DNA of 64,000 nt, from contig JBHOQL010000118.1 in assembly GCA_042408195.1 (NCBI GenBank), positions 1 through 64,000 of the forward strand, given 5' to 3'. Under the pieces are notes generated by a model, which searched no databases, was not told the origin of the DNA, and was given only the letters and a program-made list of their open reading frames with translations. The position numbers and the translations under genes were made by a program. Below are positions 8,069-17,329 of the stretch, piece after piece. The first letter of the stretch is position 1. Each line of letters begins with the position of its first letter. The stretch comes from SpSt-600 sp042408195 (GTDB lineage: Bacteria > Chloroflexota > Anaerolineae > SpSt-600).

Positions 8069-8986
8069 ATGAGTGTAATTGTGGAAGCGGAAGGGCTCAC
8101 CAAACATTTCAATTCCCTGGTGGCGGTGGAAGGGGTAACCTTCCAGCTTCAGGAAGGGGAAATCCTGGCCCTGCTTGGGCCGAACGGAGCCGGAAAAACT
8201 ACTACCGTCCGCATGCTTGCTTCAGTCCTGGCTCCCACCGCTGGAACCGCCAGAGTGGCCGGATACGATGTAGTGAAACAAGCCCAGGACGTCCGGCGTT
8301 CCGTAGGATTGCTGACTGAATTTCCCGCTCTTTACCTCAGAATGTCGGCTGATGAATACCTGGATTTTTTCGGCAAGCTCTACAGAGTTCCACCGGATAA
8401 ACTCAGCAGAAGGAAGAACCAACTGCTAGAGCAGTTCGGGCTTGCGGAGGCAAGGAAGAGGCGCATCGGAGAATATTCCAAGGGCATGCGCCAGAAGCTG
8501 GCTTTGGTCAGAGCCATGCTACACGACCCCTTGGTCCTGTTCCTGGATGAGCCCACTTCAGCCATGGACCCCCACAGTGCCAAGATCGTTAGAGAGGCTA
8601 TAATGGAACTCCGGAAAGAAAGGCGCACTGCTATCATCTGCACCCATAACCTCTTCGAAGCCCAGTCCATCGCCGACCGAATAGCTATAATCAGCGAAGG
8701 AAGGATCGTAGCCACTGGAACTTTTGATGAGCTCTGCAGGCTTTATTTCGGTTCCCCCCTCATGGAGCTGAGACTCGCCCATCCTTACAAAGGAGCAGTG
8801 GCCATAGTTGAGCGTTTCGCCAAAGTGGAAGAAGCAGGCGATGATTTCGTGCGTTACAGAACTGATGAACCGGAATTGGTGAATCCTTCCATAGTGAGGG
8901 CCCTGACGGAAGCGGGCGCAGATATCCTCTACCTCAAAGAGGTGCCGGTAACGCTGGAGGAGGTTTATTTGAGGATTATACGATGA
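8069..8986 (+). CDS. ABC-2 type exporter, ATP-binding subunit
   Basis: 305 residues. Walker A is GPNGAGKTT (38-46), the signature is SKGMRQ (137-142), and Walker B VLFLDEPTSAMD has the acidic pair at 160-161. A C-terminal extension of about 90 residues is typical of NatA/CcmA/DrrA-type exporters. It energises the permease encoded next, whose start overlaps its stop (ATGA, 8983-8986). Substrates of this subfamily include Na+, drugs, lipids and peptides and cannot be assigned here. Translation may be leaderless, judging from the promoter position. Confidence 0.92.
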   Translation: MSVIVEAEGLTKHFNSLVAVEGVTFQLQEGEILALLGPNGAGKTTTVRMLASVLAPTAGTARVAGYDVVKQAQDVRRSVGLLTEFPALYLRMSADEYLDFFGKLYRVPPDKLSRRKNQLLEQFGLAEARKRRIGEYSKGMRQKLALVRAMLHDPLVLFLDEPTSAMDPHSAKIVREAIMELRKERRTAIICTHNLFEAQSIADRIAIISEGRIVATGTFDELCRLYFGSPLMELRLAHPYKGAVAIVERFAKVEEAGDDFVRYRTDEPELVNPSIVRALTEAGADILYLKEVPVTLEEVYLRIIR

Positions 8987-10416
8987 GTTCTTTATCACCC
9001 GTTCTAACCCTTGTTTCCAAAGAGCTAAAGGATTCGCTGCGGGATTGGCGGATTGTTTCGCCTATTGCAATCCTGACCTTTTTCTTCCCCTGGCTTATGG
9101 AAATGACAGCCCAGCTGGCCAGGGATTTTGTGGCCCGCTACGGTGCCATCATCATTGCCGAAAGGATGTATCCTTTCCTGTTAATGGTAGTGGGCTTTTT
9201 CCCCATATCCTTTTCCCTGGTGATAGCCCTGGAGTCCTTTGTGGGGGAGAAAGAAAGGCTTACCTTGGAACCTCTTCTGGCTTCGCCCCTTTCGGACCTT
9301 GAGCTCTTTCTGGGGAAATTTCTGGCTTCGCTCCTCTTGCCCCTCAGCGCAAGTTCACTTAGTATTGCTATTTACCTGATTGGCCTTTACTTCTCCACTG
9401 GCTACTTTCCTCCCCTCACCCTTCTCATTCAAGTTCTAGCCCTTACCTTGTGTGAAGCTCTGGTCATGGTAGCAGGGGCAGTGGTTGTTTCCCACAACGC
9501 TACCAGTGTCAGGGCAGCCAACCTTCTGGCAAGTTTCATCATCGTACCCATGACCATAATAATTCAGGGTATCAGCATCGCCATGTTTTGGGCCAACTAC
9601 AACATTCTCTGGCTGTCTGTGGCCGGGATGCTTGTGGTTACAGTGCTCCTCATAAGGATGGGGTTGGCCCTGTTCAATCGGGAACACTTGCTCACAACGC
9701 AGCTGGAAAGGTTTAATCTTAAGGGTTGGACCGAAGCTTTCCTCTCTCTGCTCCTGAGACGTCCAGGAAGCGGGGGAGAACGCTTCTCTTTAGGGAGCTT
9801 TTACCAAAAGGAGCTGAGGCTTATCCTGGCCGAACTCAGGCTTCCCCTGGCCTTCGTGGGGTTAATGGCTTTGGCCAGTCTATTGGGAGGGCTCGGAGTT
9901 GCCTTCCTTTATCCACATCCTGAAGCGATCTTACCTGAAAATATCGACCTAAGCAAGCTCAAGAGCGTTTCCTGGGGTTTTTTCCCTCCGCTGCAAACTC
10001 AGGCGATCTTCCTCTACAACCTGCGAGCTCTAACCCTTTCCTCCCTCCTCTCCCTTATGACCCTGGGAACTATGCCCTCGCTGGTGATAGTCATTAATAT
10101 GGGCCTTGTAGGTTTCATAGGGACGGAAATCGCGATCCTGGGACAGAAACCCTTGCTCTTTGCAGCTTTCATCCTACCTCACGGCATCTTCGAAATTCCA
10201 GCAGTCTTTCTGACAGTGGCTACTGCCTTGAGGATAGGGGCTGTGCCCGTATCACCCGGAGTGAAGGGACGGTTCAGAGAGTCGCTCCTTTTAGCAATTG
10301 CCGATTGGGTCAAGGTGCTGATTTTCGTCACCGTACCATTGCTTTTGATAGCGGCCTTTGTGGAAGCTAATGTAACCCCCCTCATCGTGAAGTGGGTCTA
10401 TGAATGGAAGGGCTAA
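8983..10416 (+). CDS. ABC-2 type exporter, permease subunit
   Basis: 477 residues with an N-terminal ABC2_membrane half followed by a second membrane-spanning region, about ten hydrophobic segments in all. The soluble KELKDSLRDWR opening and the ESFVGEKERLTLEPLLASP loop are the family's coupling region. It pairs with the ATPase through a 4-base overlap. The 3' end overlaps the next gene by 17 bases, so the three genes are probably translated as a unit. Confidence 0.88.
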   Translation: MSSLSPVLTLVSKELKDSLRDWRIVSPIAILTFFFPWLMEMTAQLARDFVARYGAIIIAERMYPFLLMVVGFFPISFSLVIALESFVGEKERLTLEPLLASPLSDLELFLGKFLASLLLPLSASSLSIAIYLIGLYFSTGYFPPLTLLIQVLALTLCEALVMVAGAVVVSHNATSVRAANLLASFIIVPMTIIIQGISIAMFWANYNILWLSVAGMLVVTVLLIRMGLALFNREHLLTTQLERFNLKGWTEAFLSLLLRRPGSGGERFSLGSFYQKELRLILAELRLPLAFVGLMALASLLGGLGVAFLYPHPEAILPENIDLSKLKSVSWGFFPPLQTQAIFLYNLRALTLSSLLSLMTLGTMPSLVIVINMGLVGFIGTEIAILGQKPLLFAAFILPHGIFEIPAVFLTVATALRIGAVPVSPGVKGRFRESLLLAIADWVKVLIFVTVPLLLIAAFVEANVTPLIVKWVYEWKG

Positions 10417-11164
10417 GCTTGTATTTTTGGGCTCGGCAGCCTCCCTGCCCTCGGCCAAGGTGGATAGTTGCTACATGGCTCTGGTCGAGCCGAGCGGTGG
10501 GTCCTTTCTGCTGGATTGCGGCGGGAGCCCATTGCACAGACTCATGAAATTCGGCCTTGACCCCTCCCAGTTGCAAGGTGTCTTTCTCTCTCACCACCAC
10601 CCCGATCACCTATACGGCCTGCCGTACCTTGTGCAAGGCCTCTGGCTTCTCGGCCGCAGGGAACCTCTTCCCATCTGGGCCTTACCCGAAGGATGTGAGA
10701 CCGTCAGGAAGCTGATGGATGCGTGGGATTGGTCTCACTTCAAGGATTTTCCCGGCGTCAAATGTTGTTCCGTTGAAGCCAAGGAGATGGTACTGGTTTT
10801 TGAGGACGAATTCTTTGAAGTTAGAGCTTCCCCTGCCGATCACCTAATCCCCACACTGGCTTTCAGGATCCGGTCAAAACTTTCGGGGAGGGCTGTGGTG
10901 TACTCTGGAGATACAGCGCCGAGCGAAAAGGTGATTCGGCTGGCGGAAGGGGCTTTCATTTTGGTACATGAGAGCACCGGGCTCTACCCCGGCCACTCCT
11001 CGGCCTATCAGGCTGGAGAGGTAGCCAGGAAAAGCGGCGTTTCCCTCTTAATCCTGGCCCATTTCAATCCTTTCATTGATCCAAGAGAAATTGTGGAAGA
11101 AGCAAGGAAAGCATTCGGTGGTCCAGTCAAGCTGGCTGCTGATGGAGATGTGTACGAGTTCTGA
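10400..11164 (+). CDS. Metallo-beta-lactamase-fold hydrolase (RNase Z/phosphodiesterase-like)
   Basis: 254 residues, cytoplasmic. The zinc motif HHHPDH is at residues 65-70 (HxHxDH pattern). The next ligands are Asp in the YSGDTAPS strand, His in VHEST and His in LAHFNP. The layout is that of the RNase Z/ElaC-like and cyclic-nucleotide phosphodiesterase branch of the MBL fold. The tRNase Z exosite arm is not obvious, so a tRNA 3'-processing role is uncertain. It overlaps the exporter permease by 17 bases and ends 3 bases before a convergent gene. Confidence 0.85.
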   Translation: MNGRAKLVFLGSAASLPSAKVDSCYMALVEPSGGSFLLDCGGSPLHRLMKFGLDPSQLQGVFLSHHHPDHLYGLPYLVQGLWLLGRREPLPIWALPEGCETVRKLMDAWDWSHFKDFPGVKCCSVEAKEMVLVFEDEFFEVRASPADHLIPTLAFRIRSKLSGRAVVYSGDTAPSEKVIRLAEGAFILVHESTGLYPGHSSAYQAGEVARKSGVSLLILAHFNPFIDPREIVEEARKAFGGPVKLAADGDVYEF

Positions 11165-11167
11165 TGC

Positions 11168-12487
11168 TCACGGTCCCCACCAATCCAACACATGCTCGCT
11201 GACGAAATCGTAGCGAAATTCTAACCTTCCTAAGATTTCCGGCATCAGGGGCTTTTGTTCAGAGCCATCGGCTTTCATTACGTAGATCTCCCATTTACCC
11301 CTGCGATCGGTGAGAAAAGCGATGTATTTGCCATCAGGGGACCAAGCGGGAGCCACGTTGTTGTAGGGTTTTTCCAAAAGGTTGGGGGCTGTAAGCCTCG
11401 TCCTTCCGGTGCCGTCCGCGTTGATGACGTAGATATCCCAATGGTCGTGTTGACGATGCATGAAGGCCAGGCGCGTCCCGTCCGGGGACCAGACGGGATA
11501 AGTGTCGCCCGGATTGTCAGTGAGCTTGTAAGCTGCCGTGCCATCGGCTGCAATGATATTGATGCCTCTGTCCCCGTCATAAGCGATGAATCGGCCATGA
11601 GGAGACCATGAGGGGGAAAAGCTGTGGTCATCGCAGGGCAATTCGTAAAAGTACCCGGAGATTGGCTCCACTATTCCGAGCTTCCAGAAATAATCTGGTG
11701 GGATAGTGAAGCAGCGGCCCATAAAACATCTCGTTTCTTCGGGCCTGCCCCCGTGCTGTCGAGTAAAGACCACCTTCTTTCCATCAGGGGACCAATCGGG
11801 AGATTTGGCATGGGGGTGTATGAAGATGGGCCACTCCTGAAGGGTTTCCGTATCAAGAACCCATATGCCTTTGAGGTCCCCCTCCCATCGGGCGAAGGCA
11901 ATGTACCTGCCATCGGGAGAAAAGGCAGGATCCATGCCTGTGGTGATTTTTGTTAGCACGGCCTTGGACAAATCAAGGAGGTAAATATCGCCTCCGCTGT
12001 AGAGCTGAAAGACTAATTTACCGGCGAAAGCTGCAGAAGGTGTTGCGGTGGGTGTGGGGGAAGGAATGGGCGGTGTGACTTCAATGACGGGAACAATCTC
12101 CATGGGGCCAGGGAAATCCAAGTAATAGGCGGCGGCCCAACCTTCCAGTCCTTCTTCGGTAACAACCCTGAGCCAAAAGCCTTTTTCATCTCTGCCCGTC
12201 ACCTTAACTTTCTGCTGGTATTCCAGTCCCGCCAAGATCGGGTAAAAGGTGTCAGGTCCTGCCCGGAGAGCTAAACTCTTAACTTTAACAACTGCTATCG
12301 GTTCAGGCGTAGGAGTGTAAGTGGGAGTTGGAGTCGAAGTTGGAGCAAGTGTGGGGGTAAAAGTAGGGGTAAACGTAGGAGTAGGTGAAGGCAACGGGGT
12401 GGGCGTGGAAGTAGGGAGGGGGGTGGGAGTTGGAGTGCAGCCCCAGAGAAGCAATAACAGGGCAAAAACTGCGGGTAACTGTCTCAT
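11168..12487 (-). CDS. TPT-linker lipoprotein with SH3b and TolB-like propeller
   Basis: 439 residues from the ATG at 12487; an ATG four codons upstream is the alternative. A signal peptide ends in the lipobox LLLLWGC (Cys17), followed by a Thr/Pro/Ser linker to about residue 63, which would hold the protein off the membrane. A bacterial SH3 domain follows (VKSLALRAGPDTFYPI ... GWAAAYYL), then a beta-propeller made of at least four WSPDGKxIAF-type TolB/PD40 blades. It is probably an extracytoplasmic binding or sensor protein. The linker type is common in Chloroflexota. It converges on the MBL gene and is divergent from the kinase. Confidence 0.88.
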   Translation of the reverse strand: MRQLPAVFALLLLLWGCTPTPTPLPTSTPTPLPSPTPTFTPTFTPTLAPTSTPTPTYTPTPEPIAVVKVKSLALRAGPDTFYPILAGLEYQQKVKVTGRDEKGFWLRVVTEEGLEGWAAAYYLDFPGPMEIVPVIEVTPPIPSPTPTATPSAAFAGKLVFQLYSGGDIYLLDLSKAVLTKITTGMDPAFSPDGRYIAFARWEGDLKGIWVLDTETLQEWPIFIHPHAKSPDWSPDGKKVVFTRQHGGRPEETRCFMGRCFTIPPDYFWKLGIVEPISGYFYELPCDDHSFSPSWSPHGRFIAYDGDRGINIIAADGTAAYKLTDNPGDTYPVWSPDGTRLAFMHRQHDHWDIYVINADGTGRTRLTAPNLLEKPYNNVAPAWSPDGKYIAFLTDRRGKWEIYVMKADGSEQKPLMPEILGRLEFRYDFVSEHVLDWWGP

Positions 12488-12610
12488 CTCATCCTCCATC
12501 TGTATTCTAACGGCAGAAGGTGAAGAAGTTGTAAAGGGAATGTGCCGGCCGTATTTTAGCTCCTCTCGGGCCTTTTAGCAAGGAAAACGGAACTCCATTT
12601 TGTCGAATTT

Positions 12611-12639
12611 TTGCGCCAAACTCCTGGAACTTTTATAAT
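12611..12639 (+). promoter_or_regulatory. Strong sigma70-type promoter for the kinase/VWA/FHA operon
   Basis: TTGCGC at 12611-12616, a 17-base spacer and a perfect TATAAT at 12634-12639. The GGAGGT ribosome-binding site at 12649-12654 sits just before ATG 12660. Confidence 0.65.
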
Positions 12640-12659
12640 TAACTTTGTGGAGGTAGTCC

Positions 12660-14543
12660 ATGGAAGGGGACATAAAGACTCGAAGGGTCCAGATCTCCGA
12701 AGCTCGCTTTTATGCCGTCTTGGAGCCGGGCACCTTGCTCCAGGGACGCTATGAGATTTTGGAGATCTTGGGCATTGGAGGGATGGGAGCTGTATACAAG
12801 GCCAGGGACAGGCGCTTTGAGGGAGTTGAGAGGCTCTGCGCCGTTAAGGAAATCTTTTCCGACCTTTCCCCAGCCGCCCACCAGGAAAGCGTGGACAGTT
12901 TCAACCGGGAAGCCCAGATCTTAGTCAGCCTGAACCACCCTGCAATCCCCAAAGTTTACGATTACTTCACCGAAGGACAACGCAGCTACCTTGTAATGGA
13001 GTTCGTGGAAGGAAAAGACTTAGAGACAATTCTGCGGGAAACACCTTCCTTCATCCCAGTCGAGGTTGTAGTAGGTTGGGCTCTACAGTTGTGCGATGTC
13101 CTACATTATTTGCACAACCATAAGCCCAACCCGATCGTCTTCAGGGATCTTAAGCCCTCTAACATAATGCTTACAAATGATGGAAGGATTATGCTGGTTG
13201 ATTTTGGGATCGCCAGAGTCTTCCAAAGGGGCCTCAAAGGGACTATGGTAGGGACCGAAGGCTATGCTCCTCCCGAGCAATACCGAGGAGTTATGGATCC
13301 GAGGAGTGATATCTATTCCCTGGGTGCTACCTTGCACCACATCCTGACGAGGGTAGACCCGAGAGCCGAGCCTCCTTTCTCCTTCCACGAGCGGCCCATA
13401 AGGGCTATAAATCCTTCCGTTCCTCCTGCTCTGGAAGCAGTCATAATGAAAGCCCTGGAATACGATATGGAAAAGCGCTTTTCCTCTGTCGCGGAGATGA
13501 AAGCCGCTATACTGAAAGCCTTCAGCGGCAGGCCCTCGCTCACAGTGCCAATGCTCCAGAGGGAAGAAATCCAGGAAATAAAGCCCCTGTGGGTTTTCAC
13601 CTGTGAAGATGAAATCCGCTCTTCTCCAACGGTAGCCTCTGGCATTGTTTACATTGGCGCATACGATTACAACCTTTACGCCTTGGATGCTCAAACGGGA
13701 AAAATGCTCTGGAAGTACCCCACAAAAGGCGGTGTAGTTTCTACCCCCTTTGTCTGGCGGAGGGTCGTGTTCTTCGGTTCAGAAGACGGCAACCTTTACG
13801 CCGTTGATGCTTTTACAGGGCGGACGCTGTGGGTCTTTACGACCGGCGGTAAAATCCGCTCTTCCCCCAAGATCTATGGAGATGCAGTGTTTTTTGGTGC
13901 GGACGATGGCAATTTCTATGCGGTAGATGCGGAATCGGGCAGGCTGAAGTGGCTCTTCATTACTGGCGGGGCCGTTAGGTCTTCTCCTGCCCTGTTTCAG
14001 GATAGGGTAATTTTCGGCTCAGATGATGGATTCATCTATGCTTTGAAGATTTCCGATGGCCACCCCCTCTGGCGTCACTATTGCGGCAGAAGGGTGGTTT
14101 CATCGCCCGCTGTTTGGGAAAATTATTTCTTCATCGGAAGCTTTGACTTTTACGTTTATGCCTTCAATGTCTTTTCAGGCTGGATAATTTGGCGATATAA
14201 AACAGGCAAACCGGTTGTTTCTTCACCCGCCGTAGTTGAGCGCATTGTTTACATCGGCTCAGCCGATGGAAACATGTACGCTTTCAGGGCCGAAGATGGT
14301 AAGCTCCTCTGGAAATACGCTACCGGAGATCAAGTGATCTCATCCCCCAGGGTGGAAGAAGAAAGGGTTTACTTTGGCTCAGTAGATGGCTTCGTCTATT
14401 GTCTTGATGCTATAAAAGGGGAACTCCTCTGGCGGTTCCGAACTGGGGGGCCTGTGGTCTCTTCGGCAGCCCTAGCCGGAGGGGTTGTATACATAGGCTC
14501 TTGCGATAACAGGCTCTACGCTTTGCCCTCCATCCCTTCGTGA
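12660..14543 (+). CDS. Serine/threonine protein kinase with C-terminal PQQ-like beta-propeller
   Basis: 627 residues. Kinase domain about 30-290: glycine loop GIGGMGAVYKA (38-48), Lys63, catalytic FRDLKPSN with Asp163 (Phe replaces the usual His), DFG at 181-183 and GTEGYAPPEQ. From about residue 310 to the end there are some eight propeller blades of the PQQ/BamB type, each with SSP...VYIGSxDGNxYAxDAxxGxxLWxY. No membrane segment is seen, so the propeller is probably a cytoplasmic sensor or substrate-docking module. It heads an operon with a DnaJ-VWA protein and an FHA protein 24 bases downstream, which suggests FHA recognition of its phosphothreonine products. Confidence 0.93.
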   Translation: MEGDIKTRRVQISEARFYAVLEPGTLLQGRYEILEILGIGGMGAVYKARDRRFEGVERLCAVKEIFSDLSPAAHQESVDSFNREAQILVSLNHPAIPKVYDYFTEGQRSYLVMEFVEGKDLETILRETPSFIPVEVVVGWALQLCDVLHYLHNHKPNPIVFRDLKPSNIMLTNDGRIMLVDFGIARVFQRGLKGTMVGTEGYAPPEQYRGVMDPRSDIYSLGATLHHILTRVDPRAEPPFSFHERPIRAINPSVPPALEAVIMKALEYDMEKRFSSVAEMKAAILKAFSGRPSLTVPMLQREEIQEIKPLWVFTCEDEIRSSPTVASGIVYIGAYDYNLYALDAQTGKMLWKYPTKGGVVSTPFVWRRVVFFGSEDGNLYAVDAFTGRTLWVFTTGGKIRSSPKIYGDAVFFGADDGNFYAVDAESGRLKWLFITGGAVRSSPALFQDRVIFGSDDGFIYALKISDGHPLWRHYCGRRVVSSPAVWENYFFIGSFDFYVYAFNVFSGWIIWRYKTGKPVVSSPAVVERIVYIGSADGNMYAFRAEDGKLLWKYATGDQVISSPRVEEERVYFGSVDGFVYCLDAIKGELLWRFRTGGPVVSSAALAGGVVYIGSCDNRLYALPSIPS

Positions 14544-14567
14544 ACATAGACAATAAGGGATCAAGCT

Positions 14568-16022
14568 ATGGAGGAGAGGTTCAGGCCCGATTACTACCAG
14601 CTTTTAGAAGTCTCACCCTTTGCCTCAGCGGAGGAAATAGAAAGGGCCTACAGGCGACTGGTGAAGGAATACCATCCTGACGTCCTGAGAGCCTTTAAAA
14701 CTGCTTTTCTGTTCCGCCAGCTTCAAGAGGCTTACGAGGTTCTCAGAAACCCTGAACAACGCAGAGCCTACGATGAATGGCTTAAATCCCAGGGCCTCTA
14801 CCCTGAGAGAGCTTTCTGGGTCAAGGTTCTCCCAAGCCACAGGGCTTTGCCCCCTCTTCCCGAACCCCAGGCTTTTTACGTTCTCTTTACTCTGCACGCC
14901 GAGCGTGACCATGCCATCCCACCCAAGCCTCTGAACCTCTGTCTGGTAATAGATACGAGCACATCAATGAAAGGGGATAGGTTGGAAAGCGCAATAAAAG
15001 CTTCGGAACTGGTCCTATGGAACCTCAAAGAAGAAGATACCCTGGCAGTGGTGAGTTTCAGCGACAGGGCCAAAGTGGTGCTCCCCGCTTCTCGCCGGCA
15101 CGAAATTAAGGCAACCTTGAGCCTCTTGAAGAAGATGAAGGCTGAAGGTGGAACCGAGATGTCCTATGGAATATCCGCTGGACTTTCGGAGTTCTCCAAA
15201 CTCGCTAACCTACGGGAAAGCATAAATCACATGATCTTGCTCACTGACGGGAAAACCTACGGTGACGAAGAAGAATGTATAAGGCTAGCTAGGGAAGCCA
15301 AGAACAAGGGCATATCGATAACAGCCGTCGGCCTTGGAACGGATTGGAACGAGGAGCTCCTGGAAGGCATAGCCCAGGAAAGTGGTGGGATAAGCCTTTA
15401 CATACCCAAACCAAAGGAGCTTCCGAAGGCCTTTAGGGAAAGGGTAGAGGCTATAGCCAGAGCTGCTTCTTCCTTTCTCGGGAAAATTGAACTAAAGGAA
15501 GGTGTAAAGTTAAGGGGATTATTTAGGCTGAACCCACAGATCGGCAGGATCACGGAAGAAGATGGCTCCTTTTTCTTGGGCCCCTTCAGCGGTTCAATCA
15601 GCTTGCTGGCAGAGCTGGTGATCCCACCCCTCCCGGCCGGGCAACATCCTGTCCTTGGGTGGGAGTTTAGAGATTTAAAAGGGGAGCTTGTTACCCGTGG
15701 TGAACTTTCCTTGGCCATAGTAGAAGGAGCCAGTGACCAGATTATACCCAGGGAAATCCTTGCAGCAGCCGGGCAGGTGGCGATCTTCAAGTTGAGGGAA
15801 AGGGCATGGGAGGAGATAAGAGCAGGGAGGAGGAGCAAAGCGAGCGGGAGCCTCTTGCTTTTGGCAAGGAGATTGGAAGAGATAGGAGAAAAAGATCTAG
15901 CCCTTTTGGCTCGCAAGGAGGCTATGTTGCTCCCCGAGGCCGGAGACCTTTCGGCGGAAGGCCGCAAGAGGCTTTACTACGGGACGAAGCTTCTCGCACT
16001 GAAGCCACCGGAGGAGAAATGA
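14568..16022 (+). CDS. DnaJ-domain/von Willebrand factor A fusion protein
   Basis: 484 residues. Residues 6-72 form a J domain with the HPD tripeptide at 36-38, which stimulates DnaK-type Hsp70 ATPase. After a short proline-rich linker, residues about 103-300 form a VWA domain with the MIDAS motif DTSTS at 129-133 and LLTDGKTYGDEE further on. The C-terminal part resembles the beta-sandwich and helical tail of YfbK/Vwa-type proteins. A J domain joined to VWA is uncommon and suggests Hsp70 recruitment to a metal-dependent adhesion or assembly complex. The stop overlaps the next start (ATGA, 16019-16022). It lies between a kinase and an FHA gene, so it may be a phosphorylation target. Confidence 0.85.
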   Translation: MEERFRPDYYQLLEVSPFASAEEIERAYRRLVKEYHPDVLRAFKTAFLFRQLQEAYEVLRNPEQRRAYDEWLKSQGLYPERAFWVKVLPSHRALPPLPEPQAFYVLFTLHAERDHAIPPKPLNLCLVIDTSTSMKGDRLESAIKASELVLWNLKEEDTLAVVSFSDRAKVVLPASRRHEIKATLSLLKKMKAEGGTEMSYGISAGLSEFSKLANLRESINHMILLTDGKTYGDEEECIRLAREAKNKGISITAVGLGTDWNEELLEGIAQESGGISLYIPKPKELPKAFRERVEAIARAASSFLGKIELKEGVKLRGLFRLNPQIGRITEEDGSFFLGPFSGSISLLAELVIPPLPAGQHPVLGWEFRDLKGELVTRGELSLAIVEGASDQIIPREILAAAGQVAIFKLRERAWEEIRAGRRSKASGSLLLLARRLEEIGEKDLALLARKEAMLLPEAGDLSAEGRKRLYYGTKLLALKPPEEK

Positions 16023-16438
16023 TTCGTTGCCCAACCTGTGGAACAGAGAATCTGCCCAACACCCTCTTCTGTGAAGAATGCGGCGAGCCTCTCTTTTACG
16101 GAGAGGAAATAACTGTTAGACTAGTTTCTATGAGCGATGGCTGGGAAGTGAGAGTGCCTTTGGAAGTTGAGGTGATAATCGGCAGGGCGGATCCCTCTTC
16201 GGGCTTTAGGCCTCACTTAGATTTAACTGATAAGGGTGGATTTGAAAAGGGCATTTCCAGAAGACACCTCCGTCTGTTCCGCCAGGGTAAAAGGGTTTAT
16301 GCTGAGGACTTAGGCAGTTCAAACGGCTCTTTCATAAACAACCGACCCCTCATACCTTTTGCCCCTGAACCAGTAGCCTCGGGGGATGAAATCCGCTTAG
16401 GCGGGGAAGTCTTAAAAATCTACTTGGAGGAGAGGTAG
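16019..16438 (+). CDS. Zinc-ribbon FHA-domain protein
   Basis: 139 residues, started at the ATG that overlaps the upstream stop codon. It begins with a zinc ribbon (CPTCGTEN ... FCEECGEP, two CxxC pairs at residues 4-7 and about 19-22). An FHA domain follows, with the diagnostic IGRAD, SRRHLRL and DLGSSNGSFIN motifs, which bind phosphothreonine peptides. The coupling to the kinase-led operon supports a reader role for that kinase. An open frame extends upstream inside the VWA gene but has no start signal or conserved content. Confidence 0.88.
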   Translation: MIRCPTCGTENLPNTLFCEECGEPLFYGEEITVRLVSMSDGWEVRVPLEVEVIIGRADPSSGFRPHLDLTDKGGFEKGISRRHLRLFRQGKRVYAEDLGSSNGSFINNRPLIPFAPEPVASGDEIRLGGEVLKIYLEER

Positions 16439-16443
16439 AAACT

Positions 16444-16683
16444 ATGGCTTACACAGTGGTAATTCACTTGGTCGGGGAAGAGCCTGTAATAGCAGAAATG
16501 GAGAGATTGCCCAATCCCACGGATAATTGTGTTATCTGCACCGGAGTTCGCAGGAAGGATGGAAAGCCTGTAGAGTATGTGGATGCCAACGCGGATGTGA
16601 TCATATTTCCCTGGCACAGGATAAGCATCATAGAGGTTTTCCCTTCAGTGGCAGAGGAGGTGGTGGAATTTTTCAGGGAATAG
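16444..16683 (+). CDS. Small hypothetical protein in the kinase/FHA operon
   Basis: 79 residues, 5 bases after the FHA gene, with GGAGGAGAG just upstream. The sequence is beta-rich and neutral (starting MAYTVVIHLVGEEPVI), with CVICTGVRRKDGKPV in the middle and FPWHRISIIEVFP near the end. No signal peptide or membrane segment is visible. The FPWHRI motif looks like those of small SH3-like/Sm-like barrel proteins, but no family can be named. Its last 11 bases overlap the end of the convergent FHA-wHTH gene. Confidence 0.7.
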   Translation: MAYTVVIHLVGEEPVIAEMERLPNPTDNCVICTGVRRKDGKPVEYVDANADVIIFPWHRISIIEVFPSVAEEVVEFFRE

Positions 16684-17329
16684 AGAGGCGGAAACCGTGC
16701 CCTCTCACTGTTTCAATGAACTTTGTTTCGGGGTCAACGGAGGCGAGGCGTTCTCTAAGCCTATGAATTAGGGCATCAATTGCTTGATCGGTCACCCCTC
16801 CCCTGGCTTCTGGCCAGAGGGTTTGAACTATTTCTTCGCGAGTTACAACGCGCCCTGAAGAATCGTAAAGTAATTCCAGCAGACGGAACTGAAGGGGTGA
16901 AAGGGGAGGGATTAATTCCCTTCCCTTCACCCACACTTTGCGGGAGGTTCTATCAAGCTTGATTGGCAATTCATTTTCAGCCGTAATAGGCGCGGTTGAG
17001 CCTGCATCTACGAATAGGAATTTAAAGGCAAAAGCTATAGCTATTTCATCTCCATCCCTGAGGGTATGCGGGGTCAGGACAGGTATGCCATTGACGAAGG
17101 TGCCGTTCTTGCTCCCTAGGTCTTCCAAGACAAAATTTTTGCCCTGGCGGGTTATGCGGGCATGGAAGCGTGATACCCTGCGGTCGGGAAGGGGGATATC
17201 ACAGGAGCTGTGGCGACCGATAGTTAAGGTATCCTGCTTCAATTCCCAACGTTTCCCCCGTCCCGGCCCTTCGGTTAAAATTAAAATTGGCCCTTCCCAA
17301 TGGGCAGGAGGTTCATAGTTTTCGGTCAT
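16673..17329 (-). CDS. FHA-domain winged-helix transcriptional regulator
   Basis: 218 residues from ATG 17329; an ATG at 17365 would add 12 residues. The N-terminal FHA domain (about residues 20-105) has IGRHSSCDI, SRFHARI and DLGSKNGTFVNG. The C-terminal domain (about 120-218) is an OmpR/PhoB-type winged helix: LSPLQFRLLELLYDSSGRVVTREE, then ALIHRLRERL, and TVRGHGFRL in the wing. The architecture replaces a receiver with a phosphothreonine reader and is known from EmbR-like regulators. The start codon overlaps that of the divergent kinase gene (CATG at 17327-17330), so both share one control region. The kinase is the obvious candidate phospho-donor. Confidence 0.9.
   Translation of the reverse strand: MTENYEPPAHWEGPILILTEGPGRGKRWELKQDTLTIGRHSSCDIPLPDRRVSRFHARITRQGKNFVLEDLGSKNGTFVNGIPVLTPHTLRDGDEIAIAFAFKFLFVDAGSTAPITAENELPIKLDRTSRKVWVKGRELIPPLSPLQFRLLELLYDSSGRVVTREEIVQTLWPEARGGVTDQAIDALIHRLRERLASVDPETKFIETVRGHGFRLSIP

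Noticed and set aside
15806..16018. N-terminal extension of the zinc-ribbon FHA protein
   Set aside because: It overlaps the VWA gene in another frame; the ATGA stop-start overlap at 16019 is the normal coupling signal.
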